Below are positions 5,422 through 11,246 of a DNA stretch of 11,246 nt, one piece after another. Location: positions 1 through 11,246 of the forward strand of contig NZ_CAJTMN010000065.1 in the NCBI RefSeq assembly GCF_910577125.1, read 5' to 3'. How positions within the stretch are numbered: the stretch's first letter is position 1; each line of letters starts with the position of its first letter. Source of the stretch: an uncultured Rikenella sp. (GTDB taxonomy: Bacteria; Bacteroidota; Bacteroidia; Bacteroidales; Rikenellaceae). The translations under genes were made by a program, and so were the position numbers. Under the pieces are notes generated by a model. The model ran no database searches. It was not told where the DNA came from and worked only from the letters and a program-made list of their open reading frames with translations.

Positions 5422-5739
5422 ATGGACTTCGGATTTACCATCAACGCCCCACGCGCCATCTACCTCGACCGGATCGACCCCGAGCTCAGAGACCGCATCA
5501 TCCGACGGGAACCCACTACCCTGCTCTGCATCGGCTGCGGAAGCTGTACCGCCACCTGCACCGCAGGACAGTTCGCCCCCTTCAGCCTCCGAAAAGTCCA
5601 GCACTGGATCAGACGAGGAGAGTACGAAACCGCGAAAAACGCACTCAAAGAGTGTATGCTCTGCGGGAAATGCCGGATGGTCTGCCCCAGAGGGGTCAAT
5701 ACGAGGGCCGTGGTGCATACCCTCCTCGAGATGCTGTAA
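5422..5739 (+). CDS. HdrC-like 4Fe-4S dicluster protein
   Basis: This 105-residue soluble protein carries two 4Fe-4S motifs. The first is C36-x2-C39-x2-C42-x3-C46 (CIGCGSCTATC) and the second C78-x2-C81-x2-C84-x3-C88-P (CMLCGKCRMVCP). A helical spacer (SLRKVQHWIRRGEYETAKNAL) between them is typical of HdrC and related heterodisulfide-reductase-type or fumarate-reductase-type electron carriers. It should pass electrons between a donor and a CCG-domain or flavoprotein partner in the cytoplasm. No such partner (HdrA/B, CCG domain, flavoprotein) lies in the window; the next gene is an OstA-like envelope gene 57 bp on. At 105 residues it is little more than the dicluster core. ATG 5422 is the first start and leaves a natural N-terminal segment. 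The cofactor assignment is confident; the redox partner is unknown. Confidence 0.88.
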   Translation: MDFGFTINAPRAIYLDRIDPELRDRIIRREPTTLLCIGCGSCTATCTAGQFAPFSLRKVQHWIRRGEYETAKNALKECMLCGKCRMVCPRGVNTRAVVHTLLEML

Positions 5740-5796
5740 CCGACACCCCGGCATCCACCCGCCGGAGCGTCGCAAACAACTGACTACAAACCGACT

Positions 5797-7932
5797 ATGC
5801 GCACGACACGATACCTGATCGGTGCATTCGCAACCCTTTTCCTCGTTCCGTTCGGCATCTCGCACGGCGGAATCGGGACAGCCACCTTTCCGGCCGGCCC
5901 CGCCGTACCGTCGCCGCAGACCCAAAACGGAGAGAGCGAAAAAGCCATCGTCAACTACTACGGCGACCTGATGGCCAAACGAGGAGCCAACGACAGCGTC
6001 CTCTACCTCAACGACCACGTCGCCTTCCACCACAACGGAGCCTTCATCCAGTGCGACAGCGCACGACGATACGACGAATTCCGAATGGAGTGCTTCGGAA
6101 ACGTCATCATCAACAAAGACTCCACCTTCATCTACGGCGACCGCGCCAGCTACGACGGACACACCAACCTCGCCAAAGTCTACTCCCCGCTCCTGAAACT
6201 CGTCAACGGAGAGGCCACCATGTGGGTCTACGACGAAATGGAGTTCGACACACGAACCAACATCGGCGAATACGACCGCGGCGGAGTGATCCTCCTGCGC
6301 GACAACCTCATGGAGTCGGATCGCGGGATCTACAACGGAGACTCGGCCACCATCACCTTCGTCGGACACGTCGCCATGCGCAACACCGACTACCGGATGC
6401 GCACCGACTCGATCGGATACGACCTCAACAACGAAGTCGTTACGTTCCTCGCGAAGACCTATATCTGGGATCGGGAGCGCGACTTCCTCACCGCGGATCG
6501 GGGACAGTACGTGCGCGCGACCCAGACCTACCACTTCACGCGAAACGCCTACGCCATGACCGCCGACCAGGAGTTCTGGGCCGACACGATGGACTACGAA
6601 AGCGTCGGGAGGCGCGTGACCATGCGCCGCAACATCCAGATGCTCGACACCGCGCAGCGGGCCATCGGACTGGGCGACTTCGGCTTCTACGACGACTCGC
6701 TCGGCAACGGCATGCTGACGGCACGACCGGCCGTGATCCTCTACGACAGCGTGGCGGAGCCGGCTCCGGACTCCTCGACGCTATGGATGACCGACTCTTT
6801 GCCCCGGGCGGAACGGCCGGCACCGGACTCCACCTTTGCGCGGGCCGACACGATGTTCTTCCACACCTACGGGCCGGGGCTGTCGAAACCGGGGCTGAAA
6901 CACAACGTGCCGGGAGACTCGACGACACGCACCGTTCAGATGGACAGCTTGGCGATTGCGGCTGTTGCAACGGCGGATTCAACGGCAACGGCGGTCGCGG
7001 ATTCGACCGCAAGGACAGTGGCGGATTCGACCACAGCGGCGGGCAGGATCCGGCGGGCGGCGGCGATCGGAGCCGAAGAGCCGCCGATGCCGGAAGCACC
7101 GGACTCGACCGTCGGCCTCGGGATCGACTCGACCCGCTTATTGCCCGATTCATCGGGGACGGCACCGCGAAAAGACTCGCTCGAACGGGTCGTCCGCGGA
7201 CGGCATCACGTCAAACTGTGGCGGACGGACGTGCAGGGCGTCTGCGACTCGCTGACAGCCTACTCGGTGGACTCGATGGCGATTCTCTACGGCCGGCCGA
7301 TTATCTGGAACGGCGACAACCAGCTCACGGCGGATCGCATCGAGCTCTTCAGCCGCGACGGCGAGATCGACTACGCCGAATTCATCGGCTCGCCGTTCAT
7401 CACCCAGAAGGCCGAGCACTCCGACACGCTCTTCAACCAGGCCGAGGGGCGATTCCTGCAGGCGTGGTTCCGCGAGAACGAGATTCATCGGGCCATCATG
7501 ACCGGGAACGTCATCAACTACTACTTCACGGGACAGGACAGCCTGCCGCCGGACGAGATGTACGTCGTCTCGTCCGCCAGCCTCACCATCGACTTCGAAG
7601 ACCAGGAGCCGGTGAACTTCAACTGGGGCGGCGCGGGCGACGGATACGTCGACCCGCTGGACAAAGTGCCGGCCGGTCAGTCGCTGCAGCTCAAGGGATT
7701 CAGCTGGGAACCGGAACGGAAACCGACCGGACGGTACGACATCACCGACCGGTCGGTGCGGCCCTCGCAGCGGCGCGAGGCGGAGGGGTATGCCCAGCCG
7801 GCCTTCCCGATCGAAGAACGGTTCCGGCAGACGCGCCAGCGGCTGATCGAAAGCGGCACCTGGCGGGATCGCAGCGAGCCGCTCTGGGTGACGATCGACC
7901 TCTTCAACACCTCCACCCTGCTCTACCAATAG
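5797..7932 (+). CDS. OstA-like organic-solvent-tolerance / LPS-transport-related protein
   Basis: This 711-residue exported protein has a signal peptide at about 1-23 (hydrophobic YLIGAFATLFLVPFGI). Residues about 45-330 are beta-rich and built from OstA/LptA-type repeats: NDHVAFHHNGAFIQCDSARRY, FGNVIINKDSTFIYGDRASY and VTFLAKTYIWDRERDFLTADRG follow the pattern (element)-G-x-x-x-x-D-x-A-x-Y. This matches the Bacteroidetes OstA-like N-domain family, related to LptA and the N-terminus of LptD, which move LPS across the periplasm. Residues about 335-460 are a Pro/Ala/Thr/Ser-rich linker with an 8-residue tandem repeat (393-416). A second OstA-like stretch (QLTADRIELFSRDGEIDYAEF) follows. No LptD beta-barrel is evident. 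It starts 57 bp after the 4Fe-4S gene, with the M28 gene 20 bp behind. SurA-like genes 1.6 kb upstream fit an envelope-biogenesis locus. Confidence 0.85.
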   Translation: MRTTRYLIGAFATLFLVPFGISHGGIGTATFPAGPAVPSPQTQNGESEKAIVNYYGDLMAKRGANDSVLYLNDHVAFHHNGAFIQCDSARRYDEFRMECFGNVIINKDSTFIYGDRASYDGHTNLAKVYSPLLKLVNGEATMWVYDEMEFDTRTNIGEYDRGGVILLRDNLMESDRGIYNGDSATITFVGHVAMRNTDYRMRTDSIGYDLNNEVVTFLAKTYIWDRERDFLTADRGQYVRATQTYHFTRNAYAMTADQEFWADTMDYESVGRRVTMRRNIQMLDTAQRAIGLGDFGFYDDSLGNGMLTARPAVILYDSVAEPAPDSSTLWMTDSLPRAERPAPDSTFARADTMFFHTYGPGLSKPGLKHNVPGDSTTRTVQMDSLAIAAVATADSTATAVADSTARTVADSTTAAGRIRRAAAIGAEEPPMPEAPDSTVGLGIDSTRLLPDSSGTAPRKDSLERVVRGRHHVKLWRTDVQGVCDSLTAYSVDSMAILYGRPIIWNGDNQLTADRIELFSRDGEIDYAEFIGSPFITQKAEHSDTLFNQAEGRFLQAWFRENEIHRAIMTGNVINYYFTGQDSLPPDEMYVVSSASLTIDFEDQEPVNFNWGGAGDGYVDPLDKVPAGQSLQLKGFSWEPERKPTGRYDITDRSVRPSQRREAEGYAQPAFPIEERFRQTRQRLIESGTWRDRSEPLWVTIDLFNTSTLLYQ
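6973..7044 (+). repeat. 24-bp tandem repeat inside the OstA-like gene
   Basis: GCGGATTC occurs at 6973, 6997 and 7021, exactly 24 bp apart. It gives three 8-residue units beginning ADST at residues 393, 401 and 409. The reading frame is kept, so copy-number change by slippage would only lengthen or shorten the linker. Confidence 0.75.
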
Positions 7933-7952
7933 AACCATTTAACATATTGACC

Positions 7953-8894
7953 ATGAAATTTTTACATATCGCCCTCCTGTTCTGGGCCGTCGGCGGAACC
8001 ACGCTCGCCGGCATCGCCGCACCGGCTGGCGCTTCGCCGAAACCCGGAAAAGAGTACCGACGCGGACTCGAAGCCATCACCCGCCGGAATGCCGAAGCCT
8101 CGCTGCGTTTTCTGGCCTCGGACGAGATGGGCGGACGGCTCGCCGGATCGGTCGAAGGGCGGATCGCCGGGCAATACATCGTCTCGGAGCTGGAACAGAT
8201 GGGATACGGCCAACAGATTACCCGCCAACCGTTTACGGGCAGAAAAGGCGAGGCATTGCGGAATATTCTGGTCAAGATTCCGGGGCGGGATACCGTACGG
8301 CAGGTGATCGTCGGCGCACATTACGACCACGAGGGGCGGCGCGACGGACGCGTCTTTCCGGGTGCGGACGACAACGCCAGCGGCGTGACGGTGCTCCTGG
8401 AGCTGGCCCGGGCCGCTGCGGCGACGCGAACCCAGCCGGAACACACGCTGATCCTCGCCTTCTGGGACGGCGAAGAGCGCGGCCTGCAGGGGTCGCGGCA
8501 CTACGTCTCGCGGCTGGGGGCGGACACAGCGCGGATCGACTGCTACATCAACTTCGACATGGTGGGACGCAACACGGACGAGGCTCGGCCGCGCCTGTTC
8601 CGCTACTTCTACACGGCCGACCGGCCGGAGCTGAAGGCTTGGTACGCCGAATCGGTCCAGGCGGGCGGGCTGACGGAGCTGGAGGCGGACTTCCGTCCGT
8701 GCGACCGGACGATCGGTGGGAGCGACAACATGTCGTTCGCCCGCGCCGGGATTCCGATCGCGTGGTACCACACGGACGGGCACCCGGACTACAACACGCC
8801 GAACGACACGCCGGATCGGATCAACTATCCGAAACTGCTGGACATCGCCCGTTCGGCCTGGTACCTGATCTGGCGGATGGCTTACGTGGAGTAA
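7953..8894 (+). CDS. M28 family zinc peptidase (exported aminopeptidase-like)
   Basis: This 313-residue protein has an N-terminal signal peptide (hydrophobic 4-22, AGA near 25-27). The M28 core runs from about 105 to 310. Expected zinc-site motifs are GAHYDH (H123), GADDNASG (D139/D140), WDGEERGLQGS (E174, E175) and NFDMVGR (D202). The final metal-ligand motif, normally DYHTPxD in this family, reads DYNTPND, with Asn 281 (AAC, 8793-8795) where His is expected. The neighbouring HTDGHPDY (H273, H277) is intact. M28 enzymes are di-zinc aminopeptidases or related hydrolases; some relatives are glutaminyl cyclases. ATG 7953 lies 20 bp after the OstA-like gene and is the only start that gives a signal peptide directly. 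The family is certain. Activity is uncertain because of Asn 281. Confidence 0.9.
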   Translation: MKFLHIALLFWAVGGTTLAGIAAPAGASPKPGKEYRRGLEAITRRNAEASLRFLASDEMGGRLAGSVEGRIAGQYIVSELEQMGYGQQITRQPFTGRKGEALRNILVKIPGRDTVRQVIVGAHYDHEGRRDGRVFPGADDNASGVTVLLELARAAAATRTQPEHTLILAFWDGEERGLQGSRHYVSRLGADTARIDCYINFDMVGRNTDEARPRLFRYFYTADRPELKAWYAESVQAGGLTELEADFRPCDRTIGGSDNMSFARAGIPIAWYHTDGHPDYNTPNDTPDRINYPKLLDIARSAWYLIWRMAYVE

Positions 8895-8981
8895 CACTCC
8901 TCGCCGGGCGGGCGTTTTCCGCACTCGGGCCTCCAGCGGGTCGGACGTGAAAAGTCGGGTGCGAAAAAAGAAGGCATAGGG

Positions 8982-9012
8982 TTTGGAAATTCGAAACGAA
9001 TCCTTATCTTTG
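8982..9012 (+). promoter_or_regulatory. Bacteroidetes sigma-ABfr promoter of the tRNA gene
   Basis: TTTG at 8982-8985 (-33) and TATCTTTG at 9005-9012 (-7, TAnnTTTG) are separated by exactly 19 bp, the spacing of the Bacteroidetes primary sigma consensus. The tRNA 5' end lies 41 bp downstream of the -7 box. This is the strongest promoter in the window. Confidence 0.85.
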
Positions 9013-9053
9013 CACCGTCTTTCCGACGAGAAGTTCTCGGAAGACGACATTTC

Positions 9054-9127
9054 GGCGAGGTAGCTCAGCTGGTTAGAGCGCATGATTCATAATCATGAGG
9101 TCGAGAGTTCAAGTCTCTCTCTCGCTA
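9054..9127 (+). tRNA. tRNA-Met (anticodon CAT)
   Basis: The full cloverleaf can be drawn. The acceptor stem is GGCGAGG (9054-9060) with TCTCGCT (9120-9126), closing with G-T pairs at both ends. The D stem is GCTC/GAGC (9063-9066, 9076-9079). The anticodon stem is CATGA/TCATG around loop TTCATAA, anticodon CAT at 9088-9090. The variable loop is AGGTC. The T stem is GAGAG/CTCTC around TTCAAGT. The discriminator is A9127, and CCA is not encoded. The anticodon stem lacks the three G-C pairs of initiator tRNA, so it is an elongator. CAT also occurs in lysidine-modified tRNA-Ile2. The G4-C69/A5-T68 pairs differ from the C4-G69/C5-G68 used by E. coli tRNA-Ile2, which favours Met. Confidence 0.93.
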
Positions 9128-9137
9128 CTTGATCTTC

Positions 9138-9169
9138 AAAGGGTTGCGAATCGTTTCGCAACCCTTTTT
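9138..9169 (+). terminator. Intrinsic terminator after the tRNA
   Basis: AAAGGGTTGCGAA (9138-9150) pairs over 13 bp with TTCGCAACCCTTT (9155-9167) around a four-base loop. The T-run at 9165-9169 follows the GC-rich stem. It sits 10 bp behind the tRNA and ends that transcript. Confidence 0.9.
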
Positions 9170-9255
9170 CGTTGGGCGGAACCCAAACCGCCCGTCCGTC
9201 CCGGAAAAATCCGCTCTCAACCGACGATCTCCACGAGATTAATACGATATTTCAT

Positions 9256-9263
9256 TAAATTTG
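9256..9263 (+). promoter_or_regulatory. Bacteroidetes -7 promoter box (TAAATTTG)
   Basis: TAAATTTG fits TAnnTTTG exactly and lies 38 bp before ATG 9302, in an AT-rich patch unusual for this window. No clear TTTG -33 box is seen 19 bp upstream. It probably drives the transglutaminase-like gene independently of the terminated tRNA transcript. Confidence 0.55.
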
Positions 9264-9287
9264 TAACAGGTTCAATCAAACTGAAAC

Positions 9288-9294
9288 AAGGAGG
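9288..9294 (+). promoter_or_regulatory. Strong Shine-Dalgarno sequence (AAGGAGG)
   Basis: AAGGAGG lies 7 nt before ATG 9302. Such a strong site is uncommon in this phylum and is not seen before the other genes here. It fixes the start of the next gene against the longer open frame that runs back into the tRNA gene. Confidence 0.8.
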
Positions 9295-9301
9295 CCTGCG
9301 G

Positions 9302-10810
9302 ATGAAACGATCCGGAAAATACGACATAATCATCTCTCTGGCGGTCGGATGCGTCGGCGGATGGCTGATGGAAAGCTGCGGCTCGCCGGCCCAAAAACTG
9401 CGCTCGGCGGCCGAAACCACCGGAAATCCGGAGATGTGCCGGGTGGCGGAACACTATGCCGATGACCCGCTGCGGGCGCAGGCGGCGACGTTCCTCATCG
9501 AAAACCTCCGCGGACACTACACCCGGACGTTCGACCTCGTGGAGCGAAAAACGGGCGAAAAAACGGACTATTCGCTCTTCCGGACGGAAATCACCGCACG
9601 CAATTATCGCGCCTGGCTCGACTCGCTCGGGCTGGCGGTCAGGCCGCGCACGGAGAGCGATCTCGAGACGATGACGGCCGAATACCTGATCCGGAACATC
9701 GACCTGGCATTCGACGCCAGGGAGCGGTATCCGTGGGCGCGGCACTACGCCGACTCCGTCTTTCTGCGCTATGTGCTCCCCTACCGGATCGACGCCGAGG
9801 AGCTCACGGACTGGCGGACGTTCTTCCGCGAGCGCTACGAACCGATGGTCGACACGATGGCGGGCCGAAAAGACATACGCGGCGTGGCACGGCTGATTAT
9901 CAGGGATGTACGGAGCTGGTTCGGGTTCCATCCGGAGGCGTTGATGCTCAAACCGGCTTTCACGCCCGAAGAGGCGATGGCGTGCGGACGGGGCGAGTGC
10001 AACTCGGCGGCGGACATCTTCGTGCTGGCGCTGAGGGCGATGGGGATTGCGGCGACGAAGGACATGATTCCGGTGTGGGGGACGTCGGACGGGGGGCATG
10101 TCGAGGCGGTCTATTTCGACGAGGAGGGCAATCCGGTGATGCTCGACACGGGGGAGTGGCTGGCGGCGGGGCCGCCGAGGATCTACCGCATGGAGTTCGA
10201 ACCGTCGGCGAAGGCGGCCGAACGGTTCGGACAGCCGTATTTCCGGGCGGTGACGGCGCAATACATCGCGACTTCAGACCTGAAGATAGCGTTCGACTCG
10301 GCAGCGAAGGCGGGCGAGCGGGCGGCGCTGGCGGTCTTCAGCAACGAGCGCTGGATGCCGGCGGTGGCGGCTGAAAATGTGGATTCGGCAGGAGTGGCGG
10401 TTTTCAACGAAATCGGACGGGGGATTCTCTACCTGCCGGTGCTGGCGGGCGAGCGGTCGGTTCGTCCGGCGGGGAGGCCGTTCCGGCTCGACCCGAGGGG
10501 AAATATCCAATACCACGGCGAACCGGACACGACGCGGTCGGTCGCGATGGATCTCACGCCGCTGATCCGGCTGCGGGATCTCGACACGCTGGATGCCGGG
10601 CGGCTGTATGTGGCGTACTGGAGGCCGTCGGGATGGCAGCGGGTAGATGCGGAGATCCGCAAGTCGCGCTCGGGGGCGGACGGAAGCCCGGTCTATAGGG
10701 TGGAGGGGGTTCCGGCGGAGGGGATTTACGGCCTCTTCGACAAAACCACGGGACGGACGTACCATCGCCGCATCTTCCGAAACAGCCGAGGCGAGGTCCG
10801 CAGGTTCTGA
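9302..10810 (+). CDS. Transglutaminase-core domain envelope protein
   Basis: The protein has 502 residues. The N-terminus has a hydrophobic segment (about 8-22) and a cysteine at 26 (WLMESC), so it is probably a signal peptide of a lipoprotein with a loose lipobox, or an anchored protein. Residues about 30-190 are helical and unassigned. The transglutaminase-like core follows: GRGECNSAADI (Cys 233), DGGHVEAVYFDEEG (His 266) and VMLDTGEW (Asp 282), a complete Cys-His-Asp triad. In this superfamily the triad supports peptidase or acyl-transfer chemistry. The rest, about 300-502, is beta-rich and resembles the accessory domains behind such cores in Bacteroidetes envelope proteins (inference). 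Start ATG 9302 is set by the AAGGAGG site. The gene stands alone after the tRNA terminator, and its stop lies 55 bp before cassette D. Confidence 0.88.
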   Translation: MKRSGKYDIIISLAVGCVGGWLMESCGSPAQKLRSAAETTGNPEMCRVAEHYADDPLRAQAATFLIENLRGHYTRTFDLVERKTGEKTDYSLFRTEITARNYRAWLDSLGLAVRPRTESDLETMTAEYLIRNIDLAFDARERYPWARHYADSVFLRYVLPYRIDAEELTDWRTFFRERYEPMVDTMAGRKDIRGVARLIIRDVRSWFGFHPEALMLKPAFTPEEAMACGRGECNSAADIFVLALRAMGIAATKDMIPVWGTSDGGHVEAVYFDEEGNPVMLDTGEWLAAGPPRIYRMEFEPSAKAAERFGQPYFRAVTAQYIATSDLKIAFDSAAKAGERAALAVFSNERWMPAVAAENVDSAGVAVFNEIGRGILYLPVLAGERSVRPAGRPFRLDPRGNIQYHGEPDTTRSVAMDLTPLIRLRDLDTLDAGRLYVAYWRPSGWQRVDAEIRKSRSGADGSPVYRVEGVPAEGIYGLFDKTTGRTYHRRIFRNSRGEVRRF

Positions 10811-10865
10811 TCCGCACTGGCTGTGACAGGTCGCGGCGTTCGGGCATTCGGGGGGATGCGCAAAC

Positions 10866-11051
10866 CCCGCCCCGGGCAACCGCTATGCGAAGTCTGGGAT
10901 ACCGGGCGTCGTCGGTAATTTCTGCTTCATCTGGTCTCCCACAGTCAAAGACGGCGACGGCGTGCACTTGAACTTCGACATGACGAATCTCAATCCGAGC
11001 AATGAGGCGTACCGTGCCTACAGTCTTCAGTTGCGTTGCCTCTCGGAATAA
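10866..11051 (+). pseudogene. FISUMP C-terminal cassette D (start-less)
   Basis: The plus strand encodes 61 residues from PAPGNR to LQLRCLSE plus TAA, collinear with cassettes B and C (W at residue 23, VHLNF strand, late YR before the QLRC end). The left 12 bp and right 24 bp are identical to the minus-strand cassettes. The frame opens at a TGA stop (10824-10826) and has no start codon before a chance internal ATG at 10980-10982, so it is a FISUMP domain end without a gene. It lies in opposite orientation to A-C, 55 bp behind the transglutaminase-like gene. Silent donor cassette or relic. Confidence 0.7.
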
Positions 11052-11079
11052 ACGGGGGCGAGAGGCACGCGAAAACTAC

Positions 11080-11140
11080 CAGCCTCTACCCCTACAGGCC
11101 TGCCCCAGGCTACCTGCATTCTCTACCCCTCAGCCTCTAT
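11080..11140 (-). repeat. Flank motif GTAGAGGCTG behind cassette D
   Basis: On the minus strand GTAGAGGCTG occurs at 11089-11080 and ATAGAGGCTG at 11140-11131. The position, about 30 bp past the cassette stop, matches that behind cassettes B and C. The small paired hairpin is not obvious in this copy. Confidence 0.55.
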
Positions 11141-11162
11141 CCTATTTTAGTTTGACTTTAGC

Positions 11163-11230
11163 GGCCGGAGCCAGCGTGGACGCAACGAGTAGCGCGAGGT
11201 TGCGGCCCTACGCCGGGGGTGGCTCCGGCC
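11163..11230. repeat. Large hairpin at the right end
   Basis: GGCCGGAGCCA (11163-11173) pairs perfectly with TGGCTCCGGCC (11220-11230). Inside, GCGT (11174-11177) pairs with ACGC (11210-11213) and GCAAC (11182-11186) with GTTGC (11199-11203). It resembles the other long palindromes in design but not in sequence. There is no T-run. Confidence 0.7.
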
Positions 11231-11246
11231 CGCGCGGCTCTGCGAG

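Noticed and set aside
5185..6534. Long minus-strand open frame that ends in cassette C
   Set aside because: It runs antisense through the 4Fe-4S gene and the OstA-like gene, whose motifs are clear on the plus strand. The translation upstream of PAPG has no FISUMP or signal features. High GC content explains the lack of stops.
9095..9301. Upstream start of the transglutaminase-like protein inside the tRNA gene
   Set aside because: That start would lie in the tRNA anticodon arm and read through its terminator. The AAGGAGG site and signal sequence point to ATG 9302.
31..11051. Cassettes as variable regions of a diversity-generating retroelement
   Set aside because: FISUMP/lectin-like ends are typical targets of such systems, but the copies differ at many silent and non-adenine positions throughout, not only at sites explained by adenine mutagenesis of one template. 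No reverse transcriptase or template repeat is in the window. A genome search for an RT gene with a linked near-identical repeat would reopen this.

Overview
The window looks like a chromosomal stretch from a GC-rich member of the Bacteroidales, plausibly Rikenellaceae/Alistipes-like (inference). The support is a textbook Bacteroidetes promoter (TTTG, 19 bp, TATCTTTG) in front of a tRNA gene, further TAnnTTTG boxes upstream of two genes, mostly weak Shine-Dalgarno sequences, strong G/C preference at third codon positions, and Bacteroidetes-type families (SurA-like pairs, OstA-like protein, FISUMP domains).

Layout. 1-930 has no complete gene. It holds two start-less C-terminal FISUMP (Fibrobacter succinogenes major paralogous domain) cassettes on the minus strand and several imperfect palindromes. 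931-4169 is a co-directional trio: a CPBP/CAAX-type membrane protease, a SurA-like lipoprotein, and a two-parvulin SurA-like periplasmic chaperone. 4170-5421 is a 1.25-kb non-coding mosaic of hairpins and palindromes ending in a third FISUMP cassette. 5422-8894 holds a small HdrC-like 4Fe-4S protein, an OstA-like (LptA/LptD-N related) envelope protein and an M28 metallopeptidase. 8982-9169 is a complete tRNA-Met(CAT) unit with promoter and terminator. 9302-10810 encodes a transglutaminase-core envelope protein. 10811-11246 is again non-coding mosaic, with a fourth FISUMP cassette on the plus strand and a large hairpin.

Function. The genes are mostly cell-envelope genes. SurA-type chaperones and OstA-like proteins belong to outer-membrane protein and LPS biogenesis. 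The CPBP protease, M28 peptidase and transglutaminase-like protein act at or beyond the inner membrane.

Most unusual content. The spaces between gene blocks hold a dispersed modular repeat system. Four C-terminal lectin-like cassettes of 186-198 bp share identical edges (12 bp at the left, 24 bp at the right, synonymous positions included), while their interiors have diverged even at silent sites. Around them lie a recurring GTAGAGGCTGCC motif, a small hairpin whose arms change together (GTGCC/GGCAC or GTGCG/CGCAC), and palindromes with constant shoulders but exchanged stems. This fits a set of silent donor cassettes for a surface adhesin, or a structured-DNA/RNA-guided cassette system. No recombinase, reverse transcriptase or full-length recipient gene lies in the window, so the mechanism is unknown.
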